A stretch of 64,000 bases of DNA from NCBI RefSeq assembly GCF_022815725.1, contig NZ_JALGRF010000005.1, positions 187,623-251,622 on the forward strand, given 5' to 3'. Position numbers and translations under genes: made by a program. The first letter of the stretch is position 1. Every line of letters starts with the position of its first letter. Shown here one piece after another: positions 60,062 through 64,000 of this stretch. Below the pieces are notes generated by a model. It had not been told where the DNA came from and did no database searches. It saw only the letters and a list, made by a program, of their open reading frames with translations. Source of the DNA: Streptomyces sp. APSN-46.1 (GTDB taxonomy: Bacteria > Actinomycetota > Actinomycetes > Streptomycetales > Streptomycetaceae).

Positions 60062-61603
60062 TTACGCGACCGTCTCGGGGCCGCCCTCGCGCTGCTCCAT
60101 CGGGACCGACTTGCGCGGCAGCATGAACATCACCGCGAAGATCAGGACCAGGACGGCCACGACCCACCACAGCGCGCCGCGGAAGGCGTCGACGTACTGC
60201 GGGCCGAAGGGGACGGCGTCGTCGATCGAGCCGAAGTAGACGACCGAGGTCAGGCCGAGGCCGAGCGCGTTGCCCATCTGGCCGGTGGTGTTGATCAGGC
60301 CGGAGGCCGAACCGGCGTGGCGGGGCGGCACCTCGGAGAGCACGGTGTCGGTGAGCGGGGCCACGATCAGGCCCATGCCGGCGCCCATGACGATCAGCGG
60401 GAGCGCCATCTGCCAGGAGGCGATCTCCATGCCGTAGCGGTCGGACTCCCAGATGTAGAGGAGCAGACCCGCGGCCATGGTCAGCGCGCCGCCCTGGAGC
60501 ACCTTGCGGCCGAAGCGCGGTACGAGCTTCTGGACCGACATGCCGGCGGCGACCGAGACGGCGATCGAGAAGGGGATGCCGGTGGTGCCGGCCCGCAGGG
60601 CGCTCCAGCCGAGGCCCATCTGCATGTAGAGCGTCCAGACCAGGAAGAAGATGCCGGTCGCGATGCCGAAGGTCAGCTGGACGGCGATGCCGCCCGCGAA
60701 GCTCTTGACCTTGAAGAGGGAGAGCTCGACCAGCGGGGAGCCGTCCTTGCGGGTCTTGTACCTCTCGTACGCGATGAAGGCGGCGAAGACGAACGGCGCG
60801 GCGATCATCAGGACGAAGCCCCACAGCGGCCAGTCGTTCTCACGGCCCTGGGTGAGCGGGAAGATCAGCATGACCAGGGCGAGGGTGGCCAGGACGACGC
60901 CGACCAGGTCGAGGCGCAGGGCGTCGGGGGCCTTGGACTCGGTGATGAACTTGCGGCCCAGGATCGCGCCGGCGATGCCGACCGGCAGGTTGATCAGGAA
61001 GATCGGGCGCCATTCGAGACCGAGGATGTTCCACTCGGTGAGCAGTGCGCCGAGCATCGGGCCCGAGACGGCGCCGAGGCCGACGATCGCGCCGAAGAGG
61101 CCGAAGACCTTGCCGCGCTCGTGGGCCGGGAAGGTGACGTGGATGATCGCCAGCACCTGCGGGACCATCAAGGCCGCCATGCCGCCCTGGAGGAGGCGGG
61201 AGCCGACGAGGACGGTCGGGTTCGCGGCGATGCCGCAGAGCAGCGAGGCGGCGGTGAAGCCGGCGATACCGATGAGGAAGAGGCGCTTGCGACCGTAGAT
61301 GTCACCGAGACGGCCGCCCGTGATCAGGCCGGCGGCGAACGCGAGGGCGTAGCCGGCGGTGATCCACTGGATCGCGCTGGTGGAGGCGCCGAGGTCCTGG
61401 CGCATGCTGGGTATCGCGATGTTGACGATCGTGACGTCGACCAGGTCCATGAAGGCCGCGGTCATCACGATGGCGAGCGCCAGCCAGCGGCGGCGGTCTG
61501 CGGCGGGTGAGCTGCTGCTCGTGTCGTTGAGGGTGTCGTTCCGCTCTTCTTGTACGGGCCCGTTCTCTCTTTCGGGCGATGTCTGGGCTGTCTCGGTGGT
61601 CAT
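60062..61603 (-). CDS. DHA2-family drug:H+ antiporter (EmrB/QacA-type)
   Basis: 513-residue MFS protein with 14 membrane segments. Motif GGRLGDIYGRKRLFLIG (about 96-112) and motif C-like GLGAVSGPMLGALL (about 175-188) mark a drug exporter. The N-terminal 38 residues are hydrophilic. ATG 61603. Divergent from a WYL regulator with 62 bases between, so it is very likely its target. Confidence 0.93.
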   Translation of the reverse strand: MTTETAQTSPERENGPVQEERNDTLNDTSSSSPAADRRRWLALAIVMTAAFMDLVDVTIVNIAIPSMRQDLGASTSAIQWITAGYALAFAAGLITGGRLGDIYGRKRLFLIGIAGFTAASLLCGIAANPTVLVGSRLLQGGMAALMVPQVLAIIHVTFPAHERGKVFGLFGAIVGLGAVSGPMLGALLTEWNILGLEWRPIFLINLPVGIAGAILGRKFITESKAPDALRLDLVGVVLATLALVMLIFPLTQGRENDWPLWGFVLMIAAPFVFAAFIAYERYKTRKDGSPLVELSLFKVKSFAGGIAVQLTFGIATGIFFLVWTLYMQMGLGWSALRAGTTGIPFSIAVSVAAGMSVQKLVPRFGRKVLQGGALTMAAGLLLYIWESDRYGMEIASWQMALPLIVMGAGMGLIVAPLTDTVLSEVPPRHAGSASGLINTTGQMGNALGLGLTSVVYFGSIDDAVPFGPQYVDAFRGALWWVVAVLVLIFAVMFMLPRKSVPMEQREGGPETVA

Positions 61604-61619
61604 GGGGAGAAACCTAGAC

Positions 61620-61665
61620 GGGATGTAGGTCAGGCAGTGTCCTATTTCGCTGGCAACCTGATGTC
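61620..61665. promoter_or_regulatory. Shared DHA2/WYL regulator region
   Basis: The 62-base gap holds CAGG near 61631 and CCTG near 61658 with an AT-richer core (TGTCCTATTTCGCTGGCAA), a pseudo-symmetric site. The regulator gene has little or no leader. Confidence 0.3.
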
Positions 61666-62625
61666 ATGAACGACACTCCCGGCCGGCTGCTCACGCTGCT
61701 CTCCCTCCTCCAGACCCCGCGCGAGTGGCCCGGCAGCGAGCTGGCCGAGCGGCTGCGGGTGAGCGCCCGGACGATCCGGCGCGACATCGAACGGCTGCGG
61801 GAACTCGGGTATCCGGTGGAGGCCACGCTGGGCGCGGACGGCGGGTACCGGCTGGTCGCGGGCGCGGCGATGCCGCCGCTGGTGCTGGACGACGAGGAGG
61901 CCGTGGCGATCGCGGTGGGCCTGCGGGCGGGTGCCGGGCATGCGATCGAGGGGGTCGAGGAGGCGTCCGTACGCGCGCTCGCGAAGCTGGAGCAGGTCCT
62001 TCCGGGCCGGCTGCGGCACCGGGTGAGCGCGCTGCAGTCGGCGACGGTGGCGCTGACGCGGGGGGACGGGCCGAGCGTGGATCCGCGGACGCTGACGACG
62101 ATGGCGGCGGCGGTGGCCGGGCCGGAGCGGCTGCGGTTCGCGTACCTGGCGCGGGACGGGGCCCGGTCGCAGCGGCTGGTGGAGCCGTACCGGCTGGTGA
62201 GCACCGGGAGCCGCTGGTACCTGGTCGCCTACGACCTGGAGCGCGAGGACTGGCGGACCTTCCGGGTGGACCGGGTGGGCGAGGCGTTCGCGACGGGGGC
62301 GCGGTTCGCGCCGCGGGAGCTGCCGATGGATGCGGAGGAGTTCGTACGCAGGGGGCGGCGGGGCGGGGAGAGGTACGCGGTCGAGGTCACCTTCGCGGTG
62401 GGCGCGGCGGAGTTGCCGGGGTGGCTGCGGGAGTCGGCGGTCGCGGGTGGGGGCGGGGGCGGTGGGGGGACTCGGGTCCGCTTCGAGAGCGGGGACGCGC
62501 CGGAGTGGCTGGCGGCCCGGCTGGCCCTGACCGGGGTGCCGTTCACGGTGCAGGCCCCGGCGGTCCTGTCGGCGGCAGCGCACGCGCTGGCCTCTCGTCT
62601 GACCGCCGCGGCGGGACCGCGGTAA
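61666..62625 (+). CDS. YafY-type HTH-WYL transcriptional regulator
   Basis: 319-residue regulator. HTH_11 at about 5-60 (ELAERLRVSARTIRRDIERLRELG), WYL domain at about 135-215 (RSQRLVEPYRLVSTGSRWYLVAYDLEREDWRTFRVDRV), and a C-terminal WCX-like domain with a Gly8 run (about 262-272). WYL proteins sense small ligands or nucleic acids. Divergent from the DHA2 exporter; likely autoregulates and controls it. Confidence 0.92.
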   Translation: MNDTPGRLLTLLSLLQTPREWPGSELAERLRVSARTIRRDIERLRELGYPVEATLGADGGYRLVAGAAMPPLVLDDEEAVAIAVGLRAGAGHAIEGVEEASVRALAKLEQVLPGRLRHRVSALQSATVALTRGDGPSVDPRTLTTMAAAVAGPERLRFAYLARDGARSQRLVEPYRLVSTGSRWYLVAYDLEREDWRTFRVDRVGEAFATGARFAPRELPMDAEEFVRRGRRGGERYAVEVTFAVGAAELPGWLRESAVAGGGGGGGGTRVRFESGDAPEWLAARLALTGVPFTVQAPAVLSAAAHALASRLTAAAGPR

Positions 62626-62743
62626 CCGGGGCTCCGCCCCGGCTGGGCTCCGCCCAGACCCGCGCCTCAAACGCCGGCGAGGCTGAAATTGCCCCGGGAA
62701 TGGGGGGAGCCCCGGCACCTGGGGGGGATAGGTACCGGGGCTC
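62626..62743. repeat. Intergenic hairpin and repeat cluster
   Basis: Three hairpins (62626-62642, 62643-62657, 62707-62743) and the stretch CTCAAACGCCGGCGAGGCTG (62666-62685), a style of sequence common in Streptomyces intergenic regions. It separates the convergent WYL and sigma-factor genes and probably terminates both. Confidence 0.6.
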
Positions 62744-62764
62744 GTCTGGGGGCTGCCGGCCGCG

Positions 62765-63742
62765 CTAGGCCACGGCGTCGAAGCCGGTGTCGCGGGCCAT
62801 CTTCTTCAGTTCCAGCAGCGCGTGCTTCTCGATCTGGCGGATCCGCTCGCGGGTCAGGCCGTGCTGCTTGCCGACCTCCGTCAGCGTCCGCTCGCGGCCG
62901 TCGTCGATTCCGTACCGCATCTTGATGATCGAAGCCGTGCGCTGGTCCAGCTTGCCGAGCAGGTCCTCCAACTCCTCGCTGCGCAGCAGCGAGAGGACGG
63001 ACTGCTCGGGGGAGATGGCCGAGGTGTCCTCCAGGAGGTCACCGAACTGGGTGTCACCGTCGTCGTCCACGGACATGTTGAGGCTGACCGGGTCGCGCGC
63101 CCAGTCCAGGACGTCGCCCACGCGCTTCTCCGTGGTGTCCAGCTCGGCGGCGATCTCCCCGTGCTCCGGTTCGCGGCCGTGCTCGCGGTTGAACTCGCGC
63201 TGCACCCGGCGGATCCGGCCGAGTTCCTCGACCAGGTGGACGGGGAGGCGGATCGTGCGGGACTGGTCGGCGATGGATCGGGTGATGGCCTGGCGGATCC
63301 ACCAGGTGGCGTACGTGGAGAACTTGAAGCCCTTGGCGTAGTCGAACTTCTCGACCGCGCGCACCAGGCCGGCATTGCCCTCCTGGATCAGGTCGAGCAG
63401 GGGCAGACCGCTGCGCGGGTATCGGCGCGCGACCGCGACGACCAGGCGGAGGTTGGACCGGATGAAGATTTCCTTGGCGCGCTCGCCCTCGGCGGCGAGC
63501 GCGTCGAGCTCCCGGCGCGACGGAGTGTCACCCTCGCGCTCTATCGCACCGTCGAGGATCTGCTGGGCGTACACGCCCGCCTCGATGATCTGTGAGAGTT
63601 CTACTTCCTTGGCCGCGTCGAGCAGTGGAGTGCGCGCGATCTCGTCCAGGTACATGCCGACCAGGTCGCGGTCTGCGATCTCCCCGCCCACAGCGCGGGC
63701 GCTGCTCGTGGACTGACGACGGGCGACGGCGCGGGTTGCCAT
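62765..63742 (-). CDS. hrdD: HrdD-type principal-like (group 2) sigma factor
   Basis: 325-residue sigma-70 protein without the long N-terminus of HrdB. Region 1.2 DLVGMYLDEIARTPLLDA (about 27-44), region 2.4 STYATWWIRQAITRSIADQS (about 144-163), regions 3 and 4 with LTEVGKQHGLTRERIRQIEK (about 290-309) are complete. ATG 63742 with AAGGGAG five bases upstream. The SigR-type promoter, which is known for hrdD in S. coelicolor, and the length support HrdD over HrdA or HrdC. Confidence 0.88.
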   Translation of the reverse strand: MATRAVARRQSTSSARAVGGEIADRDLVGMYLDEIARTPLLDAAKEVELSQIIEAGVYAQQILDGAIEREGDTPSRRELDALAAEGERAKEIFIRSNLRLVVAVARRYPRSGLPLLDLIQEGNAGLVRAVEKFDYAKGFKFSTYATWWIRQAITRSIADQSRTIRLPVHLVEELGRIRRVQREFNREHGREPEHGEIAAELDTTEKRVGDVLDWARDPVSLNMSVDDDGDTQFGDLLEDTSAISPEQSVLSLLRSEELEDLLGKLDQRTASIIKMRYGIDDGRERTLTEVGKQHGLTRERIRQIEKHALLELKKMARDTGFDAVA

Positions 63743-63850
63743 GCGTGCTCCCTTGCGAAGTGTTCGGTCGCGGTGCGGCTGCCGGACGGCCACCGTGGCG
63801 GGGTGGTACGTCCCCGGACACTCTCCCGAGTGCCCGCTTCCGATGGAAAG

Positions 63851-63877
63851 AACGACTGGAATCGGGACAGAATTCCC
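63851..63877 (-). promoter_or_regulatory. SigR-type promoter of hrdD
   Basis: On the minus strand GGGAAT (63877-63872), exactly 18 bases, GTT (63853-63851). This equals the SigR consensus GGGAAT-N18-GTT and leaves a leader of about 100 bases. No gene is supported in 63878-64000. Confidence 0.7.
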
Positions 63878-64000
63878 ACACCGCTCGCTGTTTTCCGAGA
63901 TCTTGCAGTACCCTGCCCCGCCGCCCCCCGCTCGCGGCGGAGGCGGAACCCCGCAGACCCCGAAGAGGTGCAGGTCAGACCCCTTGCGGAGGTGATCTTG

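Overview
The window is a high-GC actinobacterial chromosome segment, almost certainly from Streptomyces. The main evidence is the chaplins, rodlins and an LAXTG-anchored long chaplin, an HrdD-type sigma factor with a SigR-type promoter, SepX/GlpR beside a gephyrin-like protein, and many GTG/TTG starts with GGAGG ribosome sites. No rRNA, CRISPR array, transposase or integrase was seen. One tRNA gene (Ala, CGC) is present.

Left part (1-13663). A translationally coupled three-gene operon on the minus strand (MFS exporter, JmjC-like cupin, alpha-oxoamine-synthase-type PLP enzyme, the last cut by the window edge) lies behind a near-consensus promoter. An aminopeptidase P and an orphan peptide-type solute-binding protein follow. 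Accessory DNA then runs up to the tRNA-Ala gene: a WXG100-like gene, a partner gene and a lipoprotein; a broken DUF6461 gene; a NarL-type two-component pair; a DUF6326 membrane protein; and a frame-broken small ORF. Three copies of a two-hairpin element (7328, 9817, 13518) divide this region, and the third abuts the tRNA 3' end, which suggests accretion at a tRNA locus.

Core part (13750-33727). sepX, a RimJ/RimL acetyltransferase, mogA-like, moaC, moeA/glp-like and galU are all on the minus strand. Then come 5-formyl-THF cyclo-ligase, a penicillin-acylase-family hydrolase, a K+/H+-type antiporter with a probable CTG start, a second MFS transporter carrying an in-frame palindromic insertion, fmdB behind a CIRCE-like operator, MTA phosphorylase, an RcpC-like protein, mscL, an LtrA-like protein, a cytochrome P450 and small secreted proteins.

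Surface-polymer part (33767-58351). A multidomain SpoIIE-type phosphatase, an FAD oxidoreductase and an ATP-grasp enzyme with a tandem-repeat insert precede a secreted GH26-like glycosidase. An apparent nine-gene exopolysaccharide operon (41313-53339, minus strand) contains a DUF3344 secreted protein, two glycosyltransferases, a priming sugar transferase, an O-antigen-ligase-like protein, a MurJ/Wzx-like flippase, a polysaccharide deacetylase, a Wzz-like protein and a CelD-like acyltransferase. Directly divergent from it is an aerial-surface cluster: three short chaplins, one long single-domain chaplin, two rodlins, a small secreted helical protein and a secreted Pro-Glu-Ile repeat protein. 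The rodlin promoters resemble the sigma-BldN consensus. A VKOR-family oxidase borders the cluster and could supply disulfides.

Right end (59201-63877). A DUF6227 protein, a divergent DHA2 exporter/WYL-regulator pair, and hrdD with a SigR-type promoter. All names are assigned by reading sequence motifs only; no database search was run.
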